64,000 nucleotides of DNA from Ellagibacter isourolithinifaciens (GCF_008831035.1 NZ_WAJR01000007.1:41969-105968), one strand, 5' to 3'. Counted from the stretch's first letter, positions 1 through 8,959 are shown. The notes: generated by a model from the sequence alone, not told the origin. Numbers and translations: made by a program.

Positions 1-299
1 TCGACGCGTGGGCAGCGCATTTCGAGCTGAAGGTTACCGACGAGGAAGTTCTCGAAGAGTTCGAGAAGTCCGGTGCCAAGGACCCGAAGGCTCTCCTGAA
101 GGAGTGGCGCGAAGGCGGTCGCCTCCACCTGGTCCGCGAGGCTCTGCTTCGCACCCACGCCGTGCTTGACGTGATGGAGAAGGCCAAGGTCACCGAGTAC
201 GATCCCGCCGAGGAAGCTGAGGAAGAGAAGAAGGCTGCCAAGAAGTCTTCCAAGAAGGCTGCCAAGAAAGAGGAAGAGGCTGCCGACGCCGAGGCGTAG
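1..299 (+). CDS. tig: Trigger factor, C-terminal part (5' truncated by window edge)
   Basis: Ribosome-associated chaperone and peptidyl-prolyl isomerase that meets nascent chains at the exit tunnel. The reading frame enters from the window edge (first full codon at base 3) and ends with TAG at 297-299. The visible residues form the helical C-terminal domain (VTDEEVLEEFEKSG, then DPKALLKEWR), a pattern typical of the trigger factor arm region. The protein ends in a lysine/glutamate/alanine-rich tail (repeated AAKK and EE stretches), common in actinobacterial homologues. The clpP-clpX pair directly downstream is the classical tig-clpP-clpX order, which supports the call. The N-terminal ribosome-binding and PPIase domains lie outside the window. 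Confidence 0.9.
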   Translation, partial: DAWAAHFELKVTDEEVLEEFEKSGAKDPKALLKEWREGGRLHLVREALLRTHAVLDVMEKAKVTEYDPAEEAEEEKKAAKKSSKKAAKKEEEAADAEA

Positions 300-331
300 C
301 ATCTCGCCCTCAAGCTTCAACCGATCGCGTA

Positions 332-365
332 ACGGGGTCGATGCATCTGCGTCGGCCCCGTTTTA
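332..365 (+). terminator. Rho-independent terminator after tig
   Basis: A 10-bp stem (ACGGGGTCGA with TCGGCCCCGT, one G-U pair) with a 10-nt loop is followed by TTTTAT. It lies 33 bp after the tig stop and separates tig from clpP. Confidence 0.85.
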
Positions 366-385
366 TGCTTATCGTGAACGGCGTG

Positions 386-405
386 TTCGCGACCCCTTGC
401 GCGAA
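386..405. promoter_or_regulatory. Palindromic operator candidate upstream of clpP
   Basis: Perfect inverted repeat TTCGCG-N8-CGCGAA lies between the tig terminator and clpP. In actinobacteria clpP promoters are often controlled by ClgR or heat-shock repressors that bind CG-rich palindromes, but this one is not an exact match to a consensus I can vouch for. The operator role is an inference from position and symmetry. Confidence 0.4.
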
Positions 406-444
406 GCGGCAAGCTGTTCCATCATGTGAAGCAGAATGCAATTT

Positions 445-471
445 CGCGGCCCCGTGAGGCCGCGTCCTTTT
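445..471 (+). promoter_or_regulatory. clpP leader hairpin with T-run
   Basis: A perfect 7-bp GC stem (CGCGGCC with GGCCGCG, 6-nt loop) is followed by TCCTTTT and ends 17 nt before the clpP ATG. It resembles an intrinsic terminator or attenuator inside the clpP leader. Its position also argues against the upstream GTG at 426 being the clpP start. Confidence 0.45.
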
Positions 472-488
472 CGAAAGCGAGGCTTTTT

Positions 489-1118
489 ATGAGCATCGAA
501 CGTGCCACTTCGGCGCTGATCCCCTACGTCATCGAGCAATCCCCGCGCGGTGAGCGCAGCTACGACATCTATTCTCGTCTCTTAAACGACCGCATCATCT
601 TCCTCGGCGAGCCCATCGATGACCATGTGGCGAACTCCGTCGTCGCGCAGATGCTCCATCTCGAAAGCGCCGATCCCGAAAAGGATATCTCGCTCTACAT
701 CAACACTCCGGGTGGCAGCGTGTCTGCGGGCCTCGCCATCTACGACACCATGCAGTTCGTGAAGTGCGACGTGTCCACCATTTGCCTGGGCATGGCGGCA
801 TCCATGGGTGTGCCCCTTCTGACTGGCGGCGCGGCGGGTAAGCGCTTCATCCTGCCGAACGCCCAGGTCATGATTCACCAGCCCATGGGCGGCACCGGCG
901 ACGGCCACACCCAGCAGACCGACATCCAGATCATGGCCGACGAGATCAAGAAGACGCGCGACCGCTTGGAGGGCATCATCGCCAAGCACTGCGGCAAGAC
1001 CCAGGAGCAGGTGCACGTCGATTGCGAGCGCGACAACTGGCTTTCCGCTGAGGAAGCGAAGGCATACGGCCTGGTCGACGACATCATCACGAGCCATCGC
1101 GGCTCCTCCGACAAATAG
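489..1118 (+). CDS. clpP: ATP-dependent Clp protease proteolytic subunit
   Basis: Serine peptidase that forms the tetradecameric barrel degrading substrates delivered by ClpX or ClpC. The 209-aa product has the family length. The catalytic triad is visible: Ser105 in GMAASMG, His130 in MIHQP and an Asp near residue 179 in the [10 protein letters not shown] segment. [11 protein letters not shown] is the oxyanion-loop region. ATG 489 is preferred over GTG 426, because the extra 21 residues are not ClpP-like and would span a leader hairpin. clpX follows after 29 bp, so the two are likely cotranscribed. VPLL after the active Ser replaces the more usual aliphatic/Phe-Leu-Leu version, a minor change. 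Confidence 0.96.
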   Translation: MSIERATSALIPYVIEQSPRGERSYDIYSRLLNDRIIFLGEPIDDHVANSVVAQMLHLESADPEKDISLYINTPGGSVSAGLAIYDTMQFVKCDVSTICLGMAASMGVPLLTGGAAGKRFILPNAQVMIHQPMGGTGDGHTQQTDIQIMADEIKKTRDRLEGIIAKHCGKTQEQVHVDCERDNWLSAEEAKAYGLVDDIITSHRGSSDK

Positions 1119-1147
1119 AACCTAAGAAGAGAAGCGACCTAACGCAT

Positions 1148-2518
1148 ATGACAAACGAACGAAGAGGCGACCTTGGCTATCGCGGCGACGACGCGGTGTA
1201 CTGCGCGTTTTGCGGGAAGTCATCCGACCAGGTGACCGCGATGATCGCAGGTCCGAACGGCATCAACATCTGCGACGAGTGCATCTCGGTGTGCGCCGAC
1301 GCGATGATGCGCGACTTGGGCCTCTCGACCGCCTTCGACAGCATGTCCGACGAGGAGGCGGCCGGACGTCGTGGTTGCCGCCGCGCACAGGACCGCGGCG
1401 CAATCGTCGAGGCCGACATCGAGGATGCGACCCCGAACCCTGTCGATATTCTGGGCAACCTGCCCACACCCCACGAGCTCTACGCCGAGCTTTCCGAGCA
1501 TGTGGTGGGCCAGGAAAACGCGAAGCGCGCCCTCTCCGTCGCCGTCTATAACCACTACAAGCGCATCAGCATGGAATCGGAGGCGCAGGAAGGCGACGTC
1601 GAGCTCGCGAAGAGCAACATCATGCTTTTGGGCCCCACGGGTTCCGGCAAGACGCTGCTCGCCCAGACGCTTGCGCGCACGCTGCGCGTCCCGTTCGCGA
1701 TCGCCGATGCGACGACGCTCACCGAGGCGGGTTATGTCGGCGAGGACGTCGAGAACATCCTGCTCAAGCTGATCACCGCTGCCGACTTCGATATCCCGCG
1801 CGCGGAAATCGGCATCATCTACATCGACGAGATCGACAAGATTGCCCGCAAGGCTGAAAACCTCTCCATCACGCGCGACGTGTCGGGCGAGGGCGTGCAG
1901 CAGGCGCTTTTGAAAATCGTCGAGGGCACCGAGGCCTCCGTGCCGCCGCAGGGCGGGCGCAAGCACCCCCAGCAGGAACTCATCCACATCGACACGACGA
2001 ACATCCTGTTCATCCTGGGCGGTGCGTTCGTCGGCCTGGCAGACATCATCGGCCAGCGCGTCGGAAAGAGCGGTCTGGGCTTCTCCTCCGAGCTGCCCGA
2101 GAGCAAGAAGCACGCCGAGGCTGAGCTTCTGGCGCAGGTGCTTCCCGAGGACCTGAACAAGTTCGGCATGATCCCCGAGTTCGTCGGCCGCATCCCTGTG
2201 ATCACGGCGCTCAACGAGCTGTCCGAGGACGACCTTGTTCGCATCCTCACCGAGCCGAAGAACGCGCTCGTGAAGCAGTACACGAAGATGTTCGAGTTCG
2301 AAGATTCCACGCTCGAGTTCGAAAAGGACGCCCTGCGCGCCATCGCCCACGAGGCGCAGGAGCACGGCACGGGCGCTCGCGGCCTGCGCTCGATCTGCGA
2401 ACGCGTGCTGCAGGACGTCATGTACGACCTGCCCGAGCACAAAGTCGCCACGCACGTCGTCGTGCGCGCGAGCGACATCACGGGGGAAACGGTCCCCGAG
2501 ATCGTTCCCGCTTCCTAA
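1148..2518 (+). CDS. clpX: ATP-dependent Clp protease ATP-binding subunit ClpX
   Basis: AAA+ unfoldase that recognises, unfolds and threads substrates into ClpP. The N-terminal zinc-binding domain shows Cys19, Cys22, Cys42 and Cys45. Walker A GPTGSGKT lies near residue 162 and Walker [10 protein letters not shown] near 223-231. The pore-loop region [11 protein letters not shown] and the C-terminal ARGLRSICE sensor-2 segment are present. At 456 aa it is slightly longer than typical; the excess is an Arg/Glu-rich linker (about residues 68-92) between the zinc domain and the AAA+ core. It lies 29 bp after clpP, in the usual operon. Confidence 0.96.
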   Translation: MTNERRGDLGYRGDDAVYCAFCGKSSDQVTAMIAGPNGINICDECISVCADAMMRDLGLSTAFDSMSDEEAAGRRGCRRAQDRGAIVEADIEDATPNPVDILGNLPTPHELYAELSEHVVGQENAKRALSVAVYNHYKRISMESEAQEGDVELAKSNIMLLGPTGSGKTLLAQTLARTLRVPFAIADATTLTEAGYVGEDVENILLKLITAADFDIPRAEIGIIYIDEIDKIARKAENLSITRDVSGEGVQQALLKIVEGTEASVPPQGGRKHPQQELIHIDTTNILFILGGAFVGLADIIGQRVGKSGLGFSSELPESKKHAEAELLAQVLPEDLNKFGMIPEFVGRIPVITALNELSEDDLVRILTEPKNALVKQYTKMFEFEDSTLEFEKDALRAIAHEAQEHGTGARGLRSICERVLQDVMYDLPEHKVATHVVVRASDITGETVPEIVPAS

Positions 2519-2531
2519 GCCGCACTTTCCC

Positions 2532-2560
2532 GGGGCGCCTTTTGCGGGCGCCCCTCTCGG
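2532..2560 (+). terminator. Hairpin after clpX
   Basis: An 8-bp GC stem (GGGGCGCC with GGCGCCCC) starts 14 bp after the clpX stop. It is followed by TCTC rather than a T-run, so it may be a weak or Rho-assisted terminator, or a 3'-end stabiliser. Confidence 0.4.
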
Positions 2561-2608
2561 CGTTTCGGCGCCTGTCCGCTTACGTTTCATCGAAGGAGCT
2601 TGCATCCA

Positions 2609-5287
2609 ATGGAAAACATGCCGAAGAATTACGACGCAGAAGCCGTCGAGCAGCGCATGCTCGATAAATGGCTCGCTGGCGACTACTATCGCCGCAACCC
2701 CGGCGTGGGCGATTGCACGGTGACGATTCCGCCGCCGAACGTGACCGGCAAGCTTCATATGGGCCACGCGCTCGACGACACCATCCAGGACACCATCATC
2801 CGCATGAACCGCATGCGCGGCATCTCCACCCGCTGGATCTTGGGCACCGACCATGCGGGCATCGCCACGCAGACGAAGGTGGACAAAAAGCTCGCGTCCG
2901 AGGGAATCTCCCGCCGCGAGATCGGCCGCGAGAAGTTCGTCGACGCCTGCTGGGACTGGACGCACGAGTACGGCGGGCACATCGTCGAGCAGATCAAGCG
3001 CATGGGCTGCTCGATAGACTTCTCCGACCCTCACTTCACCATGGATGCCGACTACGCCACCGCGGTGCGCAAGGTCTTTTGCGACTGGTACCATGACGGG
3101 CTGATTTACCGCGGCAAGCGCATCGTGAACTGGTGCCCGCATTGCACGACGGCCATCGCCGACGACGAGGCGGAGTACAAGGAAGAAGACGGCCATCTGT
3201 GGTACCTGCGCTACCCGCTCGTCGAGCCTGTCGATGGGCAGGAATACGTCGTGGTTGCCACCACGCGCCCCGAGACGATGCTCGGCGACACCGGCGTGGC
3301 GGTCTCTCCGAAGGACCACGACAAGGACAAGTTCGTCGGTGCGAAGGTTCGCCTTCCCATCGTCGACCGCGAGATTCCCATCTTCTCCGACTTCTACGTC
3401 GATGCGGGCTTCGGCACGGGCTTTGTGAAGGTAACCCCCGCCCATGACCCCAACGACTATGGCATGGGCGAGCGTCACGGCCTTGAGAAGGTCAACATCT
3501 TCGACGAGACGGCGCACGTGGTCGAAGGCTACGGCGCGTTCTCGGGCATGGGCCGCGACGAGTGCCGCCAAGCGGTCGTCGCCTGGTTCGAGGAGCACGG
3601 CCTGCTCGACCATGTGGACGACCATCATCATTCCGTCATGCACTGCTATCGCTGCGACTCGACGCTCGAGCCGTGGCTGTCCGAGCAGTGGTTCGTCGCT
3701 GTCGACAAGCTGAAGGGACCGGCGACCGAGGCGGTCACCTCCGGCAAGGTCACCTTCCACCCCTCGCGCTGGACGCAGACGTATCTCACCTGGATGGAGA
3801 ACCTCAAGGACTGGTGCATCTCGCGCCAGCTGTGGTGGGGCCATCGCATCCCCGTGTTCCATTGCGAGGACTGCGGTTGGGAAGACGCGCTTACGGAGGA
3901 CACCGACGTGTGCCCGAAGTGCGGCAGCCACCATGTCGCGCAGGAAGAGGACGTGCTCGACACCTGGTTCTCGAGCCAGCTGTGGACGTTCGCCACGCAG
4001 GGTTGGCCCGAGCATCCCGAGCGCCTGGAAGGGCACCATCCGACGACCGCGCTCGTCACCGCGCGCGACATCATCGCGCTGTGGGTGGCGCGCATGATCA
4101 TGTCGTCGACGTACTTTCTTAAGGAAATCCCGTTCAAGGACGTGGTCATCTACGCGACCATCCTCGCGAAGGACGGCACGCGCATGTCCAAGTCGAAGGG
4201 CAACGGCGTCGACCCGATGGACCTCATCTCCATGTACGGTGCCGACGCGATGCGCTTCAACCTGCTCACGCTCGTGACCAACAACCAGGACGTGCGCTTT
4301 GACGCCGATATCGACAAGAAGACCCACGAGCTTCTCGGCAGCCCGCGCACGGAGTCGGCACGCGCCTTCGTAACGAAGATTTGGAACGCGAGTCGTTTCG
4401 TCTTGGGCAACCTGGACGGCTTCACGCCCGGCGAGCCGCGCGCGGTCTCGCAGGCCGACGCGTGGATCTTCAGCCGTCTGGCGAAGCTTTCCGCCGAGGT
4501 CACGAAGGACATCGAAACCTACCAGTTCGGCGAGATGGCGCGCGAGCTGCACGCCTTCTTCTGGAACGAGTTCTGCGACTGGTACATCGAGTTTAACAAG
4601 GCGAGCCTGCGCGAAGAGGGCGATGCCCGCCTGCAGACGCAGCGCAACCTCGTGTACGTGCTTGACAACGCGCTTCGCCTCCTGCATCCCGCGATGCCGT
4701 TCGTCACGGAAGCTATCTGGGAAAACGTTCCGCATGCAGAAGGGGAGGCGCCCGCGCTCATGATGGCGAAGTGGCCCGAGCCCGAAAGCCTCGCGTCGCT
4801 TGTCGACGAGGAGTCCGAGCGTGCGGTGAGCCTTCTGTGCGATGTGGTGAGCGCCGTCCGCTCGACACGTGCGCGTTACGGCATCTCGCCCAAGCAAGAG
4901 CTTCCCGTGGTTTTGCGCGCTGGGTTTGAGAATGCCCGCGTCCTCGAGGGTCTAAAGAGTCAGATCATCTCGATGGCACGCGCGTCCGAGCTCTCGATCG
5001 TTCCGTCCGATGCGCACAAGCCCGCCGAGAGCGCCTGCGTCGTCGCGCACGGGTGCGAGGTGTATTGCGTGCTCACCGGCCTTATCGACTTCGAGGCCGA
5101 GCGCGCACGCCTCACCAAGGAACGCGCAACGCTTCAGAAGGACGAGGCCAAGTTCGCCAAGAAGCTTTCCAACCCAGGCTTCCTCGCGAAGGCAGCGCCT
5201 GAAATCGTGGAGAAGGACACGGCGAAGCTTGCCGAGCTGCGCGATAAGCTCGCGCGCGTCGAGGAACAGCTCGCCGAGTTGGGCTAG
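2609..5287 (+). CDS. valS: Valyl-tRNA synthetase
   Basis: Class I aminoacyl-tRNA synthetase charging tRNA-Val. The HIGH signature appears as HMGHA near residues 50-54 after PPPNVTGKL, and KMSKS as RMSKS near residues 525-529. A zinc-ribbon with two CxxC pairs (HCEDC, VCPKC) lies between them in the connective/editing region, and the C-terminus is a coiled coil rich in Lys/Glu. Start ATG 2609 has AAGGAG 10 nt upstream and is preferred over an upstream TTG at 2600. At 892 aa it is the usual length for the bacterial ValS form. Confidence 0.96.
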   Translation: MENMPKNYDAEAVEQRMLDKWLAGDYYRRNPGVGDCTVTIPPPNVTGKLHMGHALDDTIQDTIIRMNRMRGISTRWILGTDHAGIATQTKVDKKLASEGISRREIGREKFVDACWDWTHEYGGHIVEQIKRMGCSIDFSDPHFTMDADYATAVRKVFCDWYHDGLIYRGKRIVNWCPHCTTAIADDEAEYKEEDGHLWYLRYPLVEPVDGQEYVVVATTRPETMLGDTGVAVSPKDHDKDKFVGAKVRLPIVDREIPIFSDFYVDAGFGTGFVKVTPAHDPNDYGMGERHGLEKVNIFDETAHVVEGYGAFSGMGRDECRQAVVAWFEEHGLLDHVDDHHHSVMHCYRCDSTLEPWLSEQWFVAVDKLKGPATEAVTSGKVTFHPSRWTQTYLTWMENLKDWCISRQLWWGHRIPVFHCEDCGWEDALTEDTDVCPKCGSHHVAQEEDVLDTWFSSQLWTFATQGWPEHPERLEGHHPTTALVTARDIIALWVARMIMSSTYFLKEIPFKDVVIYATILAKDGTRMSKSKGNGVDPMDLISMYGADAMRFNLLTLVTNNQDVRFDADIDKKTHELLGSPRTESARAFVTKIWNASRFVLGNLDGFTPGEPRAVSQADAWIFSRLAKLSAEVTKDIETYQFGEMARELHAFFWNEFCDWYIEFNKASLREEGDARLQTQRNLVYVLDNALRLLHPAMPFVTEAIWENVPHAEGEAPALMMAKWPEPESLASLVDEESERAVSLLCDVVSAVRSTRARYGISPKQELPVVLRAGFENARVLEGLKSQIISMARASELSIVPSDAHKPAESACVVAHGCEVYCVLTGLIDFEAERARLTKERATLQKDEAKFAKKLSNPGFLAKAAPEIVEKDTAKLAELRDKLARVEEQLAELG

Positions 5288-5398
5288 CGCAAGGTCAATG
5301 TACAAGCGACGCCCATGGTGGTACAAGGTCGAATCTTAATGGAGACCTGGCAACTCCATGGGCGACTTCGGCTCTGCGCTTTTCGGTGCCGCCGCATT

Positions 5399-5407
5399 TG
5401 CTATAAT
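5399..5407 (+). promoter_or_regulatory. Extended -10 promoter
   Basis: TGC-TATAAT is a perfect extended -10 with no clear -35 box, 56 bp before the ATG of the zinc-ribbon membrane protein. The gap after valS (about 175 bp) is otherwise unremarkable. Confidence 0.6.
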
Positions 5408-5463
5408 CATTCGCTAGTTGTTCGTAGCGCCTTAAAACGGCGCGAACTTGAAACGAGGAATCC

Positions 5464-6036
5464 ATGTCCGAATTGATGTCGCAGCTCATTACGCCGGAAC
5501 TGATGACAGCGTTCACGGTCTTCATCGTGCTGCTTGTGGTGCTTTATGTTCTTTCTATCGTGTGGGTCATCCGCGACGCCTACATGCGCGGGACGCATTG
5601 GTACGTTTGGGGCATCGTCGCGCTCGTGCCGCTTGTCGGCGTCATCGCGTACTGCCTGCTTCGTCCGCCCCTGTTGCAGATCGATCGCGACGAACAGGAA
5701 CTCGAGGTTGCCCTGAAGCAGCGCGAGCTCATGAAGTACGGCGAGTGTGCGAACTGCGGCTATCCTGTCGAGTCCGACTACGTGCTGTGTCCGAACTGCC
5801 ACACGCGCCTGAAGAACCTCTGCCCGAGCTGTCATCATGCGCTCGAGCCTGCATGGACCGTGTGCCCGTACTGCGCCACGCCGATGGGTCAGAACCGCAA
5901 CGGTGGGTCGGCCCCACGTCGCCGTTCTCGCCCGCAGCAGGGCTCCGCTCCGCAGGGCCAAGTTGCCCGCGAGCCGCACAACCAGGTGCGCTCCCGCGCT
6001 CCGCGCACGCAAGAGCATCGTGAGGAAAGGGAATAA
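5464..6036 (+). CDS. Membrane-anchored double zinc-ribbon protein
   Basis: Unknown function. Two N-terminal hydrophobic helices (about residues 13-36 and 43-64) resemble the PLDc_N-type membrane module: the second helix ends PLVGVIAYCLLRPP. A short coiled segment then precedes a double zinc ribbon with four CxxC knuckles: CANC (about 95), CPNC (109), CPSC (121) and CPYC (133). The last 50 residues are basic, rich in Arg, Gln, Pro and Ser, and probably disordered. Start ATG 5464 follows a GAGGA site. The layout suggests a cytoplasmic metal-binding or nucleic-acid-binding module held at the membrane. It stands alone between a promoter and a terminator, upstream of ffh. Confidence 0.7.
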   Translation: MSELMSQLITPELMTAFTVFIVLLVVLYVLSIVWVIRDAYMRGTHWYVWGIVALVPLVGVIAYCLLRPPLLQIDRDEQELEVALKQRELMKYGECANCGYPVESDYVLCPNCHTRLKNLCPSCHHALEPAWTVCPYCATPMGQNRNGGSAPRRRSRPQQGSAPQGQVAREPHNQVRSRAPRTQEHREERE

Positions 6037-6074
6037 GGCGGACTTCGCTTTCTCGCCGAAAAACTGCCTGTTCA

Positions 6075-6112
6075 GGGCGTCGACTTCTCATTGAGGTTGG
6101 CGCCCTTTTTCG
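6075..6112 (+). terminator. Terminator after zinc-ribbon protein gene
   Basis: A 6-bp stem (AGGGCG with CGCCCT) with a 21-nt loop is followed by five T's, starting 38 bp after the stop codon. The stem is short, so strength is uncertain. Confidence 0.55.
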
Positions 6113-6363
6113 TTGGGGCGAGTTGGTGGGGCCGTGGTTCAGTGCACTTTTTGGAAGGGTTGAGGGTGAGGTAAATTGCTCAACTCCTGTCCCGCCCCTA
6201 GGTGAGCCCCGCTTGGCGAGAGGGAAATCACCCGACCTCTTCCTATCATGCTGACTCCTGTCTCATTCGCTTAAGACCCGCGAGCTCGCCGCCCGATTCC
6301 ACGTTTTCGGTGCAGTCTTCGCGTGCTACCCGAGGACTTTTCCGTCATGCGCCCCACCTGGCG
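6113..6363. other. Intergenic stretch before ffh, no gene seen
   Basis: About 250 bp with no convincing reading frame or tRNA. It was scanned for a small SRP RNA because ffh follows, but the conserved GGAAGCAGC-type loop is absent. A GTTGAG/CTCAAC stem near 6156-6183 is the only notable secondary structure. Confidence 0.5.
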
Positions 6364-6369
6364 TATAAT
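6364..6369 (+). promoter_or_regulatory. -10 box of ffh
   Basis: A perfect TATAAT lies 41 bp before the ffh ATG. No good -35 hexamer is present at 16-18 bp, and there is no TG extension. Confidence 0.45.
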
Positions 6370-6410
6370 CCCAAGCACTGTGCACTTTTCGATTCCACAC
6401 TGGAGGATTC

Positions 6411-7823
6411 ATGCTTGAAAGTCTTTCCGAGCGATTGCAGGGCATATTCTCGGGCCTGCGCGGAAAAGGCCGCCTGACCGAGGAAGATATCAACTCTGCC
6501 ATGCGCGAGATCCGCCTGGCGCTGCTCGAGGCTGACGTCAACTTCAAAGTCGTGAAGCAGTTCTGTGCTCGCACTAAGGAGCGCTGCCTCACCGCCGAGG
6601 TGCTCGAGTCGCTTACTCCGGCGCAAAACGTCGTGAAGATCGTGCTCGACGAGCTCACCGAGCTTTTGGGTCGCACCGACTCGAAGCTCGTCCTCTCGAG
6701 CCGCATTCCCAACGTCATCATGCTCGTCGGCCTGCAGGGCTCGGGCAAGACGACTGCCGCAGCCAAGCTCGCGTACCGTTTGAAGCAGGAAAAGCACTCG
6801 CCACTGCTCGTCGCGTGCGACGTGTACCGCCCTGCTGCCGCCGATCAGCTCCAGACGCTCGGCGACGAGATGGGGGTGCGCGTCTATCGCGGCGACGGGA
6901 AGGACCCGGTCGCCATCGCGAAGGAAGGCGTGCAGGACGCCATCGACCATCTGCGCGACGTCGTCATCGTCGACACGGCGGGCCGCTTGCACGTCGATGA
7001 CGAGATGATGGAGGAAGCCGAGGCCATCAAGCGCGCCGTCAAGCCCGACCAGATCCTTATGGTTGTCGACGCGATGACCGGCCAGGACGTCGTGAACGTG
7101 GCGGCCGCGTTTGCCGAGCGCGTCGACTTCGACGGCGTCATCATGTCGAAGATGGACGGCGACGCCCGTGGCGGCGGCGCGCTTTCCATCAAGCAGGTCA
7201 CAGGAAAGCCCATCAAGTTCATCAGCGCAGGTGAAAAGCCTGATTCGCTCGAGGAATTCCATCCCGACCGCATTGCCAAGCGCATCCTCGGCATGGGTGA
7301 TATGGTGAGCCTCATCGAGAGCGCCGTGCGCGTCCAGCAGGAGGCCGAAGAGGCCGAAACGGCGAAGCGCCTCGCGAAATCGCAGCTCACGCTGAACGAC
7401 TTCGTCGACATGAATCGCCAAATCCGCAAGATGGGCGGCGTGCGCAAGCTCGTGAGTGCGCTCCCCGGCGGTGACAAGGCACTTGGATCGGGGCAGGTCG
7501 ATGAGGGCGCGCTCGATCACATGGAGGTCATCATCAACTCCATGACGAAGGCCGAGCGCGAGAAGCCCGACCTTCTGAACGGCAGCCGCCGCGCGCGCAT
7601 CGCCGCGGGCGCCGGCGTGTCGGTCACCGAGGTGAACCAGCTCATGAAGCAGTTCAACGAGACCAAGAAGATGATGAAGAAGATGATGCCCTCGGTCGAT
7701 GAGCTTTCCGGCAAGAAGGGCAAGAAGGGCAAGCGTCGCCGCCGTATCCCAGGTATGCCGGGCGGCATGAGCATGGCCGACATCAAGAAGGTGCAGGCGA
7801 TGCTCGAACAGGGCGACAAGTAA
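6411..7823 (+). CDS. ffh: Signal recognition particle protein Ffh (SRP54)
   Basis: GTPase of the signal recognition particle, which targets ribosomes making membrane proteins to FtsY. The N domain is followed by the NG-domain P-loop GLQGSGKTT near residue 106, DTAGR near 188 and TKMDGD-like SKMDGDARGG near 245. The M domain begins near residue 320 and has the methionine-rich KKMMKKMMPS run and a basic RNA-binding helix (about 430-450). Start ATG 6411 follows GGAGG. At 470 aa it is a normal length. A very stable hairpin immediately follows the stop codon. Confidence 0.96.
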   Translation: MLESLSERLQGIFSGLRGKGRLTEEDINSAMREIRLALLEADVNFKVVKQFCARTKERCLTAEVLESLTPAQNVVKIVLDELTELLGRTDSKLVLSSRIPNVIMLVGLQGSGKTTAAAKLAYRLKQEKHSPLLVACDVYRPAAADQLQTLGDEMGVRVYRGDGKDPVAIAKEGVQDAIDHLRDVVIVDTAGRLHVDDEMMEEAEAIKRAVKPDQILMVVDAMTGQDVVNVAAAFAERVDFDGVIMSKMDGDARGGGALSIKQVTGKPIKFISAGEKPDSLEEFHPDRIAKRILGMGDMVSLIESAVRVQQEAEEAETAKRLAKSQLTLNDFVDMNRQIRKMGGVRKLVSALPGGDKALGSGQVDEGALDHMEVIINSMTKAEREKPDLLNGSRRARIAAGAGVSVTEVNQLMKQFNETKKMMKKMMPSVDELSGKKGKKGKRRRRIPGMPGGMSMADIKKVQAMLEQGDK

Positions 7824-7824
7824 T

Positions 7825-7851
7825 CGAGCAGGGGTGGCGCCACGCTGCTCG
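7825..7851 (+). other. Strong hairpin directly after ffh stop
   Basis: CGAGCAG pairs with CTGCTCG and an inner GTGGC pairs with GCCAC. The structure begins one base after the TAA of ffh. No T-run follows. It may act as an mRNA 3' end or stabiliser. The same frame as ffh stays open past it to a TGA at 7938 (38 codons). Confidence 0.5.
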
Positions 7852-7962
7852 AGCTTGCAATCAAAGAGCTCAACCGCCGCGAAGGCGTGCGGGGAGCGCG
7901 CAAGCTTGGTAAGAGCCACCTGAAGGAACTCGCCGCATGAGAAGCGGGGAAGTGCAGGTTCG

Positions 7963-8001
7963 TGCCCGGGCGGCAGGAAGAGAGGCCTGCTGCCGGGCGC
8001 A
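7963..8001 (+). other. Hairpin in leader of flavodoxin-like gene
   Basis: An imperfect GC-rich stem of about 12 pairs (5' arm GCCCGGGCGGCAGG, 3' arm CCTGCTGCCGGGC) has an 8-nt loop and ends 20 nt before the ATG at 8022, leaving the ribosome binding site free. It could be a terminator for read-through from ffh or a leader structure. Confidence 0.35.
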
Positions 8002-8021
8002 TCACGAGAGAGGGGACGGTT

Positions 8022-8564
8022 ATGTCTTGCAAGGTGCTGGTAGTGACGGGAAGCCCGCGCGTCGGCGGCAACTCCGACACGCTCGCCGAGGCGTTCATCG
8101 AGGGAGCGAAGTCGGCGGGCTGCGAGGTGCGGCGCATCGACGCCGGGCGCGCGAAGATTGCGGGCTGCCTTGGGTGCAACTACTGCTTCTCTCATGAAGG
8201 TGCATGCGTTCAGCAAGACGACATGCAGCAGTTCTATCCCGACCTTCACTGGGCGGACGTGCTCGTGTACGCCACGCCGCTCTACTGCTTCACATACCCC
8301 GCGCAGCTGAAAGCCTTCCAGGACCGCATGTTCTGCGGCATCGCGAAGTCGTTCAACATCCCGCGTGTCGGCCTGTTGCTCTGCCTCGAGGACAAGGACA
8401 TCACGGCGGCGGACTCGTTGCTCGACACCTATAAGCGCTCGAACGCATACACGCATCAGGATAGCATCGGCGAGGTCGTTGTGAACGCCGTTTTCGAGAA
8501 GGGCGCCATCGCTGGAAACCCCGGTCTTGAGAAGGCTCGCGAGCTTGGTGCGAGCCTTGCATAG
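8022..8564 (+). CDS. NAD(P)H-dependent FMN reductase / flavodoxin-fold oxidoreductase
   Basis: Likely FMN-binding oxidoreductase of the NADPH-dependent FMN reductase superfamily, cytoplasmic. The N-terminal strand VLVVTGSPR and the loop GGNSDTLAEAF (about residues 8-24) form the FMN phosphate site. GCLGCNYCF near residues 46-54 is the cysteine pattern seen in the iron-sulfur-flavoprotein-like and multimeric flavodoxin group. DVLVYATPLYCFTYPAQLKAFQDR is the second flavin loop. The product is 180 aa. ATG 8022 follows GAGAGGGGACGG. No partner gene indicates its substrate; quinone or electrophile reduction is possible. Confidence 0.8.
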   Translation: MSCKVLVVTGSPRVGGNSDTLAEAFIEGAKSAGCEVRRIDAGRAKIAGCLGCNYCFSHEGACVQQDDMQQFYPDLHWADVLVYATPLYCFTYPAQLKAFQDRMFCGIAKSFNIPRVGLLLCLEDKDITAADSLLDTYKRSNAYTHQDSIGEVVVNAVFEKGAIAGNPGLEKARELGASLA

Positions 8565-8604
8565 GCCTCTTTCGTCCGTTTGTGTGGGCATCATGCGTTC
8601 TCGC

Positions 8605-8633
8605 TTGCCATTTCCTTCAATTCTGAGTAATAT
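8605..8633 (+). promoter_or_regulatory. Sigma-70-type promoter of the rpsP operon
   Basis: TTGCCA and TAATAT are separated by exactly 17 bp, 75 bp upstream of the rpsP ATG. It is one of the best -35/-10 pairs in the window, fitting a ribosomal protein operon. Confidence 0.75.
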
Positions 8634-8708
8634 TAGCAATCGCTGTTTTTCCCGAAGTTGAAGCTTCGCGGAAATCGAAAGATGTAAGGTTAAAAGGAGT
8701 TCAACTTC

Positions 8709-8954
8709 ATGGCAGTCAAAATTCGCCTGGCTCGTCACGGCGCTAAGAAGCGTCCGTACTATCGTATCGTCGTTGCCGATGCTCGCGCTCCGCGTGACGG
8801 CAAGTTCATCGAAGAGGTCGGCCGCTACAATCCGTGCGTCGATCCTTCCATGATCAAGTTCGACCTCGAGAAGGTTGACAAGTGGATCGCCAACGGCGCA
8901 CAGCCGACCGATACGGTCGCTCGTCTTCTCGAAACCGCTCGCAAGGAAGCGTAG
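8709..8954 (+). CDS. rpsP: 30S ribosomal protein S16
   Basis: Small-subunit ribosomal protein bound early during 16S rRNA 5'/central domain assembly. The 81-aa product starts with [19 protein letters not shown], the S16 hallmark, then [28 protein letters not shown] lies 11 nt before the ATG. It is first in the conserved order rpsP-khpA-rimM-trmD, whose later part is displaced here by an insertion sequence. Confidence 0.97.
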   Translation: MAVKIRLARHGAKKRPYYRIVVADARAPRDGKFIEEVGRYNPCVDPSMIKFDLEKVDKWIANGAQPTDTVARLLETARKEA

Positions 8955-8959
8955 AAGAC

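Noticed and set aside
1220..4897. Very long open frame on the minus strand across clpX and valS
   Set aside because: It is a GC-rich antisense shadow of two well-recognised genes, with low-complexity Arg/Leu/Val/Asp composition and no family motifs. The same applies to the long minus-strand frames over glyQS (12923-15703) and ppdK (16939-19944).
6113..6363. Small SRP RNA gene next to ffh
   Set aside because: The GGUUCAG-like string is present by chance, but the conserved asymmetrical loop with GGAAGCAGC is missing.
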